Below are positions 53,600-62,045 of a stretch of 64,000 bases of DNA, piece after piece (position 1 is the stretch's first letter; each line of letters begins with the position of its first letter). A program made the translations under genes and the position numbers. This DNA comes from an uncultured Pontibacter sp. (GTDB taxonomy: Bacteria; Bacteroidota; Bacteroidia; Cytophagales; Hymenobacteraceae). The DNA is taken from positions 372,001-436,000 of the forward strand of contig NZ_CANLZM010000002.1 of NCBI RefSeq assembly GCF_947495565.1, given 5' to 3'. The notes beneath the pieces were generated by a model. It saw only the letters and a program-made list of their open reading frames with translations, was not told the origin of the DNA and searched no databases.

Positions 53600-54421
53600 T
53601 TAGCCCTTTCTGCCAAACAGCTGCTGCACCGATGCTGCTATCTCTGTAAAACCGCTGCCACCGGTGCCGTAAGTATCGTAGGCGAACTTGAGGATGATGC
53701 CGCTTACCACCACTAAAAACAGCACCCGCACAAATCCTACACCGCGCTTCAGGGCTGTGCGCGTACCCAGCTGAGAGCCTAGTATACTGCACACCGCCAT
53801 CGGCACGGCTACCTCGTATAGCACATGCCCGCTCCAGGCAAAGTATAGCAGCGCCGATAAGTTGGTGGCCACATTCACTACTTTTGCCGCCGCCGAGGCT
53901 GCCAGAAAATTAAAGCCGAAAAGGCCGATGAAGATAAATATGAGAAAGCTGCCCGTTCCCGGTCCAAAAAAGCCATCGTAAAAGCCGATTGCCGCCCCAA
54001 TAGCCAAACCGTACAGCCGTTCCTTCGACTCGGTAAGTTTAGGCGCGTGCAGCGAGCCAAAGTCTTTTTTGATGAACGTATAAATGGCCACCAGCACCAG
54101 CAGCAACAGTATAAGCGGCTTCAGCAAACTGGCATCGAGGTGGCTCAGGGCGCGGGCTCCCAGAAAAGAAAACACAAAAGCCATTAGCGCCGCCGGAAGT
54201 ATGGCCATGTAATTAATCCTGACGCTGCGCACATACTTTACCATCGCGGCTGTAGTGCCTGCAATGCCGGCAAACTTGCCTGTGCCGAATATGGTAGGCA
54301 GCGGCACACCCGGCAAAAAGATCAGCAGGGCCGGCAACTGTATCAGCCCGCCCCCTCCTACCACCGAATCTATAAAGCCCGCCATAAACGCAAACAGGCA
54401 CAGGTAAAAGATGTCTTCCAT
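53600..54421 (-). CDS. TSUP/TauE-SafE family permease
   Basis: 273 residues with about eight helices and the two TauE/SafE half-repeats. The first is FMAGFIDSVVGGGGLIQLPALLIF with FGTGKFAGIAGT. The second is IGAAIGFYDGFFGPGTGSFLIF. TSUP members export or import sulfite, sulfoacetate, thiosulfate or related anions. A link with the ComA-type sulfonate enzyme 33 kb away is possible but unproven. Confidence 0.9.
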   Translation of the reverse strand: MEDIFYLCLFAFMAGFIDSVVGGGGLIQLPALLIFLPGVPLPTIFGTGKFAGIAGTTAAMVKYVRSVRINYMAILPAALMAFVFSFLGARALSHLDASLLKPLILLLLVLVAIYTFIKKDFGSLHAPKLTESKERLYGLAIGAAIGFYDGFFGPGTGSFLIFIFIGLFGFNFLAASAAAKVVNVATNLSALLYFAWSGHVLYEVAVPMAVCSILGSQLGTRTALKRGVGFVRVLFLVVVSGIILKFAYDTYGTGGSGFTEIAASVQQLFGRKG

Positions 54422-54598
54422 GAAGGTATAGAGCCTTTAAAGTATAATTCTAACCTTAAAAAGTGGCGCAAGATACACTGCAGACACCTTACCTGATTCG
54501 CAGAGGCTAAAAATTAATCTTGTTGATTTTTCGAAGCCTGATGGCACTTCTGAGCGCCAGGTGCTGTTTCATTCTTGCACATCCATAAGACCTCACCC

Positions 54599-55807
54599 GT
54601 GATTCAAAAATTTTTAGTTTATACTTTACTGCTCGGCACTCTGCTGGGCCACACCTCCTGCGAGAAAGAAGCCACTGCCGCTACACCTGCCACAACAGAG
54701 GCACCGGCTGCCAAAGATCTGTATGTGTCTTCGGAGTTACTTCTGAGCGTGCCGCAGGAGATGCTACAGCAAATTGCCGCCTCAGAGGGCTACAGCAGCT
54801 ATGGCAATCAGATTAAGTATGGCGTTTCTGTTTACAGGCTCATTTATACAACAACCTACCAAGGCCGCGATATCCAGGCTTCCGGATTGGTGTGCGTGCC
54901 GCAGAATATGGAAGTGCCCGCCCCGGTTATAAGCGCCCAGCACGGTACCATTTTTACGGAAAAAGAAGCGCCTTCTAATTTTGAAGGGATGTCTGGCTTT
55001 GAGCTTTTTGCCTCGGCAGGTTATGTTACGCTTATACCCGATTATATTGGCTTTGGAGCCTCTAAAGACCTGTTTCACCCTTATTACGACCAGAAGCACT
55101 CTGCCCTTGCCGTAGTGGACTTAATCAAAGCGGCTAAATCGTTTTACAAGCAGCAGCAGGTGCCGGTTAGCGACAAGCTGTTTTTGGTGGGCTACTCTGA
55201 AGGCGGCTATGTAACACTGGCTGCACAGAAAGAAATCGAGACAAACCCGGAGCACGGACTGCAGGTTACGGCCTCGGCGGCAGGCGCAGGTGGCTACGAC
55301 CTGGTGGAGATGCTCGGCGGCATTAAAACAGGGCAATCTTACGCTTACCCGGCTTACCTGGCCTATGTGCTGCAGTCTTACAACATTACCAACGGGTGGA
55401 ACAGAGCGCTTTCAGAATTTTTTCAGGAGCCATACGCCAGCAGGTTGCCCGGCTTGTTCGACGGTAACAAAAGCGGAAGCGCCATTAACCGTGAGCTTAC
55501 CACAAATCCTAACAATCTTTTCAACCAGAAGTTTTATGCTGATCTGCAGCAAGACGAAGCAGAGCAGGTGCTAAAGCAGGCACTGTATGCCAACAGCTTT
55601 TATGACTGGGCACCGCAAAGCCCGACCCGTCTCTACCACGGCACCACCGATAACATTGTGCCACTCAACAACTCACAGAAAACCTATGAGCGCTTTAAGG
55701 CGGGCGGCGCCAAGCAGCTTGAGTTTATACCTATAGCGGGCAAAGGACACGGCTCCGCTTTTGTACCTATGCTGCACTCGCTGGTGCCTTGGCTTCAGGA
55801 GTTCTAG
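54599..55807 (+). CDS. Alpha/beta-hydrolase lipoprotein (lipase/esterase-like)
   Basis: 402 residues from GTG 54599. A TTG start at 54575 would add eight residues (MHIHKTSP) and is less likely because the GTG begins a clean signal peptide with lipobox LGHTSC. The fold is alpha/beta hydrolase: the nucleophile Ser is in GYSEGGYV, Asp in YHGTTDNIVPL and His in AGKGHGSAFV. GFGASKDLFHPY and SAQHGTIF resemble secretory-lipase-type enzymes. It is probably anchored in the outer membrane or surface and acts on esters. Confidence 0.87.
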   Translation: MIQKFLVYTLLLGTLLGHTSCEKEATAATPATTEAPAAKDLYVSSELLLSVPQEMLQQIAASEGYSSYGNQIKYGVSVYRLIYTTTYQGRDIQASGLVCVPQNMEVPAPVISAQHGTIFTEKEAPSNFEGMSGFELFASAGYVTLIPDYIGFGASKDLFHPYYDQKHSALAVVDLIKAAKSFYKQQQVPVSDKLFLVGYSEGGYVTLAAQKEIETNPEHGLQVTASAAGAGGYDLVEMLGGIKTGQSYAYPAYLAYVLQSYNITNGWNRALSEFFQEPYASRLPGLFDGNKSGSAINRELTTNPNNLFNQKFYADLQQDEAEQVLKQALYANSFYDWAPQSPTRLYHGTTDNIVPLNNSQKTYERFKAGGAKQLEFIPIAGKGHGSAFVPMLHSLVPWLQEF

Positions 55808-56007
55808 AGAAAATTTCGCAGCTGGTTAAGCTTGAACTGTAGGCTTGAGACAAAAGCTATTTCCTTATACTTCGTGATGCTCTTAGAAAGATTCTGCGGC
55901 TTTTACAACAGTGTAAGTACGAAAACTGTGGATAACCTCGCTTATCAACAAAGTTGCTAACATTTTTAGCCGGTTTTCTAAATAATTTAGCGCGACATCC
56001 TCATAAA

Positions 56008-58590
56008 TCAGAACCTGCCGCTTACTACTACTTTCTCCTTGTGCTCGCTTTTTTCTCCGTTCAGCCCAAATAACTCTATGTAGAAGAGGTAGTAACCGAT
56101 ATTGGCCTTTGTACCGTCTTCGCGGAGGCCGTCCCAGCGGAAAAAGCCGTTTGCTTCCAGCAACTCGTTTCTGACTAATTTGCGTATTTCGCGGCCCTGC
56201 GCATCGTAAACGGTTATGTTGGCAACGAGGCCGGTTTTATCGGTGTGGTAGTTAATGGTGGCATAGTCTTCATAACCGTCGCCGTCCGGAGAAAATGCTT
56301 TTGGAGCAACCTCAAACACCTGCTGCGCCGCCACCCCCACCTGCGACTGCGAGTTTCTGTACCCTGGCGTAGCAAAAACCGTGGTGGCCGCCGAGTGGAA
56401 ATTACCGGCTATACTTGGCCCCTCCAGCCGCAGCCGCTCCAAAGAAACGCCATTTACATCGTCTATCAACTCAAAGTGCATGTCCTCATCATAACTAAAT
56501 TTGTCTGCCACCACACCATCTGGCTGCAGCACCACCACTGTTCCGGCATCATCGGGGTAGCTGGGTAGGCTGCTCATCTTTATAAAAGTCTCCTGCCGGG
56601 CTATCGGGTAATTCTGCTTGATATTGTCCGGGTCGGAGGTGAGGACAACGTATTGCCCCGTTGCCAGCACATAATTGGCTGTGGTTATACTTCGGATGTT
56701 GCTGATGGAATCGCTGGAGGTGTTGGCTAGTTTCCAGTCTTTCAGGTTGAGGTATTTTTCGCTTCGGTTTACCAGCTCTACAAAGTCTGCGCCGCCGGTG
56801 CGCGGGTTAAACAGCACCTCGTTAATTACCACATCGCCGGGTGCAGGCGCAGATGGCAGGGCAAAAGTATACGTTAAGGGTTGTGGATTGCTGTTGCCGC
56901 TGCAGTCTGTTATACTTGCGGCGCTTAAAGTATACTCCTGCCGCTCCTGCAGCTGGCCGTTAAGTATAAGTATGGCTTCTGTAAAAAGCGGTCCCTGCAC
57001 CTGCACGCTATTTATACTTATACTTGGGCTGATGCTGTAGTTTGCCATACTGGCGGCCTGTATGCTATCGAGGCGCTCGTTAAAGCGGAGCAAAATCCTG
57101 TCCGGGGCAATGGCAGTGGCTTCTGTAAGTATGGGCGGCGTATTATCTGGGTTGGCAGCGGCTACAGCGTTTGGCTGGGCAGGCGTTCCGCCGCGCGGGT
57201 CTACAGAGGCTGTCCAGTTGTCCGTACCTGCGCAGGGGTTGTTTACGTCAATCATCTCCAGACTCCAGCCACCGTCTTTTTTGCTGCTGTTTTTGTACCA
57301 GGCATCACTGTAATTTAGGGCGTAAATAAGTTTGCCATTAGGCTGGTGCAGCTGCAGCAGCTCGCCGCTGTTGTTCAGGCTCGGAAAGTTGCTGATGCCA
57401 ATTATTTTGCCGTATTCGCTAAAGTTTGCTACCTGGCTGTTAGGCACCACCACGGCATACTCCTGCGGCAGCAGTTGCACATCCGGGAAGGTGGCGATGG
57501 AGGTGGCATCGGAGTAGCGGATACCCTGCAGCTTCAGCACTTTGCTAGTAGGGTTGTAGAGCTCGATGTACTCCTGCGCCGGCAAGCCTACAGCCGGACT
57601 CTCATCGGCCATGATCTCGGTGATGAGCAGTTCGTTATAGTTGGGCAGCACGGCAGGCGGCGTAAAGGTAAAACTGCGCACAATTGGGTTTAGCTGGCTG
57701 TTACCGAAAAGATCCTGCACATTGGTTATACGTAACTCATTGCCGCCACTCCTGAAACTCTGGCTAAACACCAGCCGCACCCTATCCGGCTCCACCAGCT
57801 CGGCAATAAGCGGATTTATACTTCCGTTTAAAGTATAATTGCCGAGTGTTTGCGCCTGTTCCGGCTGCAGCGGCTCGTTAAACTGCAGCGTCAGTTCCTG
57901 CGGGTTTACAGTCAGCAGCTCCTGCAGCACCGGCGGCTGCGCATCTTGTATGCTGAAGTCATCGAAGTAGAATTTCTGGCTGTTGGCCGAGCTATACTTT
58001 AGCAACACGCCAAAATATGCTGAGCGGGTATAAGTGGCGTCGGTGGCAGTGCCTTGGCTCACGTAGTTTTGCCCAGTGCCGCTCAGGTCTATGCTGAGCT
58101 CCCACTCGTGGTTTATACTTCGGGTTACCCGCACGCGCACTAGGTTATTGCTGGTTGCCACAGTTTTGTCTTGTCCGTTGATGAGTATGGTGCCGCTTTT
58201 TCCGGAGTCCTTGCGGTAGAGGCTCACCTCGTCGGCGGTATTACCGATGCGCACAAAGTAGCCGCTGGTGTTTATACTTTTCAGGTCTTCGGAGTTCGAG
58301 ACAAGGTATACATCAGCGTAGTTGCTGGATGAGGTTGCCAGTTTCAGGTTAGCCCAGAACTCCCAAGTGGTGCCCACTGCTGCCTGCGAGGGCGTAACCA
58401 ATTGTAAAGTAGTACCCGTTACGGCCGGGCCGCTGCTCTGCAGCTGGCTCTGCGGATTAACAACAAAGCTTTGTGTATCGCCGGACCAAGCGGGGTTTTG
58501 GGTGAAGTTGCCGTCAGAGAAACTTTCGTTGAGTTGGCTTTGAGCCATGAACGGAACCAGCAGCAGAAGAAGGAGTAAAGTTTGTTTCAT
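56008..58590 (-). CDS. Secreted lamin-tail-domain protein with FlgD-like C-terminus
   Basis: 860 residues. Signal peptide (MKQTLLLLLLLVPFMAQS), a concanavalin-like N-terminal domain (to about 215), Ig-like domain, lamin tail domain 1 (about 320-480, with the typical GGWSLEMIDVNNPCAGTDNW and DPRGGTP), another Ig-like domain, lamin tail domain 2 (about 585-745), and a C-terminal FlgD-like Ig domain (FSPDGDGYEDYATINYHTD and RWDGLREDGTKANIGYYL). Such proteins are surface or secreted in Bacteroidota. The end resembles a gliding/T9SS-type sorting tail, but it is not the classical CTD. Role unknown. Confidence 0.86.
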   Translation of the reverse strand: MKQTLLLLLLLVPFMAQSQLNESFSDGNFTQNPAWSGDTQSFVVNPQSQLQSSGPAVTGTTLQLVTPSQAAVGTTWEFWANLKLATSSSNYADVYLVSNSEDLKSINTSGYFVRIGNTADEVSLYRKDSGKSGTILINGQDKTVATSNNLVRVRVTRSINHEWELSIDLSGTGQNYVSQGTATDATYTRSAYFGVLLKYSSANSQKFYFDDFSIQDAQPPVLQELLTVNPQELTLQFNEPLQPEQAQTLGNYTLNGSINPLIAELVEPDRVRLVFSQSFRSGGNELRITNVQDLFGNSQLNPIVRSFTFTPPAVLPNYNELLITEIMADESPAVGLPAQEYIELYNPTSKVLKLQGIRYSDATSIATFPDVQLLPQEYAVVVPNSQVANFSEYGKIIGISNFPSLNNSGELLQLHQPNGKLIYALNYSDAWYKNSSKKDGGWSLEMIDVNNPCAGTDNWTASVDPRGGTPAQPNAVAAANPDNTPPILTEATAIAPDRILLRFNERLDSIQAASMANYSISPSISINSVQVQGPLFTEAILILNGQLQERQEYTLSAASITDCSGNSNPQPLTYTFALPSAPAPGDVVINEVLFNPRTGGADFVELVNRSEKYLNLKDWKLANTSSDSISNIRSITTANYVLATGQYVVLTSDPDNIKQNYPIARQETFIKMSSLPSYPDDAGTVVVLQPDGVVADKFSYDEDMHFELIDDVNGVSLERLRLEGPSIAGNFHSAATTVFATPGYRNSQSQVGVAAQQVFEVAPKAFSPDGDGYEDYATINYHTDKTGLVANITVYDAQGREIRKLVRNELLEANGFFRWDGLREDGTKANIGYYLFYIELFGLNGEKSEHKEKVVVSGRF

Positions 58591-58898
58591 AGGATGAATT
58601 GTGGTGAAAACTTACGAAATTGCAACCGTATGCCGGATAGTGCCAGCAGCGAGAAGTACAGGCAAAAGTCTCCGGTTTCGGCTAAGTGCGCACATTTTAA
58701 AATCTAATCCCAATGCAGCCTCTTTGTAAATTTTAGAACTTTTACGGGAGCAGGAGGCGTTAGTTAGGCACTTGGGGCGGGTGAATGATTGATTGGGCGA
58801 ATGAGTGAGCCTTATACTTTGTCTAATTCTGAAAACTGTCATCCCAAACGATTAACAATTTAACAATCAGCCATTAAACAATTAAAATAAACCCTTAA
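58591..58898. other. Spacer between divergent genes
   Basis: The 308-base region upstream of both the lamin-tail gene and asd has no supported gene. Near 58850-58893 it contains AT-rich repeats of the kind TTAACAATTTAACAATC that may include the asd promoter. Confidence 0.4.
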
Positions 58899-59888
58899 AT
58901 GAAAGTAGCAGTTGTAGGCGCCACCGGATTGGTAGGCGGCGAGATTTTGAAAGTACTGGCGGAGCGCGACTTCCCGGTAACAGAGTTATTGTTGGTTGCT
59001 TCTGAGCGGTCTGTTGGCAAACAGATGGCGTTTAAGGATAAACAGATAAAAGTTATCGGGATGCAGGACGCGATTGCGGCTGCCCCGCAAATTGCCATTT
59101 TCTCGGCCGGCGGAAGCACTGCTACGGAGTGGGCTCCCAAGTTTGCCGAAGTAGGCACAGTGGTGGTAGATAACTCCTCGGCCTGGCGCATGGACCCAAC
59201 CAAAAAGCTGGTGGTGCCAGAGATTAACGCCAAAGAACTGACGAAGGAGGATAAGATTATTGCTAACCCGAACTGCTCTACCATCCAAATGGTAGTGGCC
59301 CTGAACAAGCTGCACGAGCAGCTGCGCATAAAGCGCATTGTGGTGAGCACCTACCAATCGGTAACGGGCACGGGCAAAAACGCGGTGGACCAACTTATGA
59401 ACGAGCGTGCCGGCAAAGAAGGCGACATGGCTTACCCTTACCCTATCGACTTGAACGTGCTGCCGCACATTGATGTGTTCCAGGATAACGGCTATACGAA
59501 AGAGGAGATGAAGATGATCTTGGAGACCAAGAAGATCATGAGCGACGACTCGATTCGGGTAACGGCTACGGCGGTGCGCATACCTGTGATGGGCGGCCAC
59601 TCGGAGTCGGTGAACGTGGAGTTTGAGAAAGACTTTACCCTGGACGAAGTATACCGCATCCTGAACGAAACGGAAGGCGTGCTAGTGGTTGATGACGTTA
59701 AAAACCTGCAATACCCAATGCCGAAGGATGCCCACGGCAAGGACGAGGTACTGGTTGGCCGCGTGCGTTTAGACGAAACTCAGCCACGCACCCTGAACAT
59801 GTGGATCGTAGCCGATAACTTGCGCAAAGGCGCTGCCACCAATGCCGTGCAAATTGCCGAGTACCTGGTGAAGCACGAGCTGGTGTAG
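58899..59888 (+). CDS. asd: Aspartate-semialdehyde dehydrogenase
   Basis: 329 residues. It reduces aspartyl phosphate to aspartate semialdehyde with NADPH for lysine, threonine, methionine and diaminopimelate. The N-terminal VAVVGATGLVGGEILKVL binds NADPH. FSAGGSTATEWAPKFAE and VVVDNSSAWRMD are family hallmarks. The catalytic Cys126 is in NPNCSTIQMV, and GGHSESVNVEFE is the C-terminal phosphate-binding part. Length and start are standard. Confidence 0.96.
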   Translation: MKVAVVGATGLVGGEILKVLAERDFPVTELLLVASERSVGKQMAFKDKQIKVIGMQDAIAAAPQIAIFSAGGSTATEWAPKFAEVGTVVVDNSSAWRMDPTKKLVVPEINAKELTKEDKIIANPNCSTIQMVVALNKLHEQLRIKRIVVSTYQSVTGTGKNAVDQLMNERAGKEGDMAYPYPIDLNVLPHIDVFQDNGYTKEEMKMILETKKIMSDDSIRVTATAVRIPVMGGHSESVNVEFEKDFTLDEVYRILNETEGVLVVDDVKNLQYPMPKDAHGKDEVLVGRVRLDETQPRTLNMWIVADNLRKGAATNAVQIAEYLVKHELV

Positions 59889-59940
59889 GTTTTTTTGCGA
59901 CATACGAAGCACGTAGCACGACAAAGTATAACTTGTTACT

Positions 59941-59964
59941 CTTCCGGTCTTCCCAGTCCGGAAG
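59941..59964. repeat. REP-like hairpin
   Basis: CTTCCGG and CCGGAAG with the inner TCTTCCCAGT form a short palindrome whose pattern (CCAGTCCGGAA) resembles the hairpin at 60827-60845 beyond the GIY-YIG gene. Confidence 0.6.
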
Positions 59965-59971
59965 CTATTTG

Positions 59972-59998
59972 ACGGGGACTTTTTAGTCCCCGTTTTTT
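59972..59998 (+). terminator. Terminator after asd, REP-like
   Basis: ACGGGGACT and AGTCCCCGT form a perfect 9-bp stem with a TTTT loop, followed by six T. Confidence 0.82.
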
Positions 59999-60145
59999 AT
60001 TTGCGGGGAGCGATAATTAGGAAGTTTTCTTATGGTTAGTTTTGGACTAGATAGTGTGAAACGGTGGAATACCTTTAGAAAGTATAATCTATCTTAAACA
60101 TTAGTATCAAATGTTTATCTTGTAGAATAGATAACCTTAACCTCT

Positions 60146-60721
60146 ATGGCTAAAAACCCATTTTATGTTTATGCTTTAAAAGACCCAAGATGTAAGCCTG
60201 CTAGGCCATTTTATATTGGTAAGGGTACGGGGAACAGAGCATGGGAACATCAGCTTAACATTGATGATTCTGAAAAAGGTCGGTTGATCAGTGATATCCA
60301 GAGTTCGGGTTATAAGGTGATTCACACTATCATTTCAGATGATTTAACAGAGGAGCAGGCTTTAAAAATAGAAGCTGAACTTATAGCTGCATTTGGAATT
60401 ATAAGTCAAGGAGGTTTGCTAACCAATAGAATTAAGCCAAACCCTGATAATATTTCTTCCAGAGTTAAATTAAATATTCCTGGTGGCTGCTATGAACGAG
60501 CCCAAATGGGTTTAAATCTATTAAAATCAGCTATAGTTGAGTTCGCCAAGGCCAACCCTGAAGGAATAAAGAACTCAGATGCTGCAAAGTATCTTGGTTT
60601 ACAGTCTGACTATGGTGGAGGATCCAAAGACTACTTAAGCTATAGCATTTTAGGTTTACTTATGAAAGAAGGTAAACTTGAACGTACAGGTAGGGGAAAA
60701 CACAAATCAATAACGGACTAA
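60146..60721 (+). CDS. GIY-YIG nuclease-like protein with C-terminal winged-helix-like domain
   Basis: 191 residues. The N-terminal domain (about 1-100) is GIY-YIG-like. The first motif is FYVYAL (YVY in place of GIY), the second PFYIGKGTGNRAWEH with the catalytic-type Arg, then Glu in QALKIEAELI and Asn in LLTNRIKP. This subtype resembles LEM-3-like GIY-YIG domains. The C-terminal 65 residues (LLKSAIVEFAKANPEGIKNS, then SYSILGLLMKEGKLERTGRG) look like a winged helix. It is AT-richer than its surroundings and lacks the window-wide heptamer, which suggests acquisition. REP-like hairpins flank it. Confidence 0.8.
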   Translation: MAKNPFYVYALKDPRCKPARPFYIGKGTGNRAWEHQLNIDDSEKGRLISDIQSSGYKVIHTIISDDLTEEQALKIEAELIAAFGIISQGGLLTNRIKPNPDNISSRVKLNIPGGCYERAQMGLNLLKSAIVEFAKANPEGIKNSDAAKYLGLQSDYGGGSKDYLSYSILGLLMKEGKLERTGRGKHKSITD

Positions 60722-60745
60722 AGATGAAGTAGCAAAAAGCCCGCT

Positions 60746-60845
60746 CCTTCGGATTTGTAAGCCGAAGGTTAATAACAAGCGGATTTGCAATCCGCGTTTT
60801 GCAGCGAGAATACCTTTCATCAAACCTTCGGAATGCCAGTCCGAA
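60746..60845. repeat. Cluster of three REP-like palindromes
   Basis: Three hairpins sit within 100 bases. The first is CCTTCGG...CCGAAGG at 60746-60768. The second is GCGGATTTGCAATCCGC at 60779-60795, perfect 7-bp stem with a TGC loop. The third is TTCGGA...TCCGAA at 60827-60845. All share a CGGAnnnn...TCCG plan. They resemble the GGATT/AATCC extragenic palindromes associated in Bacteroidota with RAYT-type Y1 transposases. No such transposase is in the window. Confidence 0.7.
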
Positions 60846-60863
60846 ACTGCAGCTCTACTAACC

Positions 60864-61391
60864 ATGCTCATCCATACTGAAAGGCTTATACTTATACCCT
60901 TCACCTTAGAAGTTACCAACACGCTACTATCCGGCGACACAAGTATACTTATAAAGCTTGGCTTGCATCTTACGCCCTACTGGCCCGATCAGGAGGCAAT
61001 CGACACATTCCCGAAAATCATCACTAACCTGAACCTGGTGCAGGAGCCAACTGGGTTTGAGTCGTATATGGTGGTGCACCGCGAAAGTATGACGGTAATT
61101 GGAGATGCGGGCTTTAAAGGTTTGCCCAATGCCGAGGGCGAAGTGGATATCGGATACGCCATTATAGCGCAGGCGCAAAACAGAGGCTACGCCCAGGAAA
61201 CTGCCAAGGGCCTTATAAATTGGGCATTCCAGCAGCCAGCAGTAAAAGCAGTTACAGCAAGATGCTTGTTAGATAATGCGCCATCTGCCAGGGTGCTCGT
61301 AAAACTAGGGATGCAGCAGGTTAGCACCACGGAAGAATTTATCCGCTGGAAACTACTTAACCCAAACTTACAGCCAAGTATAAGCAGCTAA
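60864..61391 (+). CDS. GNAT family N-acetyltransferase
   Basis: 175 residues. RimJ/RimL-like layout: MLIHTERLILIPFTLE at the start, then IGDAGFKGLPNAEGEVDIGYAI and the acetyl-CoA segment QNRGYAQETAKGLINWAF, ending KLGMQQVSTTEEFIRWKL. It transfers acetyl from acetyl-CoA to an amino group; the substrate is unknown. The start lies just after the REP-like cluster. Confidence 0.88.
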   Translation: MLIHTERLILIPFTLEVTNTLLSGDTSILIKLGLHLTPYWPDQEAIDTFPKIITNLNLVQEPTGFESYMVVHRESMTVIGDAGFKGLPNAEGEVDIGYAIIAQAQNRGYAQETAKGLINWAFQQPAVKAVTARCLLDNAPSARVLVKLGMQQVSTTEEFIRWKLLNPNLQPSISS

Positions 61392-61402
61392 ATAAAATGC
61401 GA

Positions 61403-61423
61403 AAGCCGGCGTTTAACCGGCTT
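61403..61423. terminator. Terminator between converging genes
   Basis: AAGCCGG and CCGGCTT form a 7-bp stem with loop CGTTTAA. Confidence 0.65.
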
Positions 61424-61427
61424 ATAC

Positions 61428-61937
61428 TTATTCTGCGTCTCCTGCAGGGCACTTGTACTCCATCAGCAACCGGATATTTTCCACGCACTGCACAGGTATG
61501 AAAGTATAAATCTCCTGATCATCGTTGCAGTACTTAAAGCTGGCGAACTCTGAGCGGCTCTTCGGGTAAATCCATTTATCGCCCTCACAACCGTACACAA
61601 ACAGCGGAAAATCGTTGTAAGAGTAGTCCGTGTAAGATACTACTTCCTCGCCCTTTACAAACAGCAGGCGGCGGTAATTTTCCGGCACTTCATCTCCCTC
61701 CCACTTAAAACCAATCACATCGCTGATGGCTTTCTCGTCTTCGTTGGGCTGAAAATAATACATGATGTCCCAGTCAAACTCAGTCAGGCTAGCCATTTGT
61801 ACGGTTTTAAAACCACCGGCTCCGGTTTCTCCCTCTGTTACAGCGGCTTTCAGTTTCTCGTTCAGGGCAGTGTTGCTGCCATTGCAGCCAGCCAGCCAGA
61901 GCAGCGCCAGCAATGGCCAGATATATCGTTTCATCAA
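61428..61937 (-). CDS. Lipoprotein, unknown function
   Basis: 169 residues. The signal peptide ends in lipobox LAGC (Cys18). The mature protein has a soluble beta-rich part (FKTVQMASLTEFDWDIMYYF, LFVKGEEVVSYTDYSY) with Cys residues in YGCEGDKW, FKYCND, VQCVEN and EYKCPAG. The start could be ATG 61934 as well, since two Met codons lie in tandem. No family is recognised; it may be a periplasmic lipoprotein. Confidence 0.65.
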   Translation of the reverse strand: MMKRYIWPLLALLWLAGCNGSNTALNEKLKAAVTEGETGAGGFKTVQMASLTEFDWDIMYYFQPNEDEKAISDVIGFKWEGDEVPENYRRLLFVKGEEVVSYTDYSYNDFPLFVYGCEGDKWIYPKSRSEFASFKYCNDDQEIYTFIPVQCVENIRLLMEYKCPAGDAE

Positions 61938-62045
61938 ATCAATTGTACTTATACTTTATACAGCTTAATATACAGCTTTAGGCTATACCTTACAAACCCG
62001 AATGGCCTTAGCAATGCTAAAAAGCCAGCTGCCATACTTTGGTAG

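Noticed and set aside
55927-55935. TGTGGATAA, a perfect DnaA-box-like 9-mer
   Set aside because: A single box without a cluster, AT-rich unwinding region or dnaA/dnaN context. It is not evidence for an origin.
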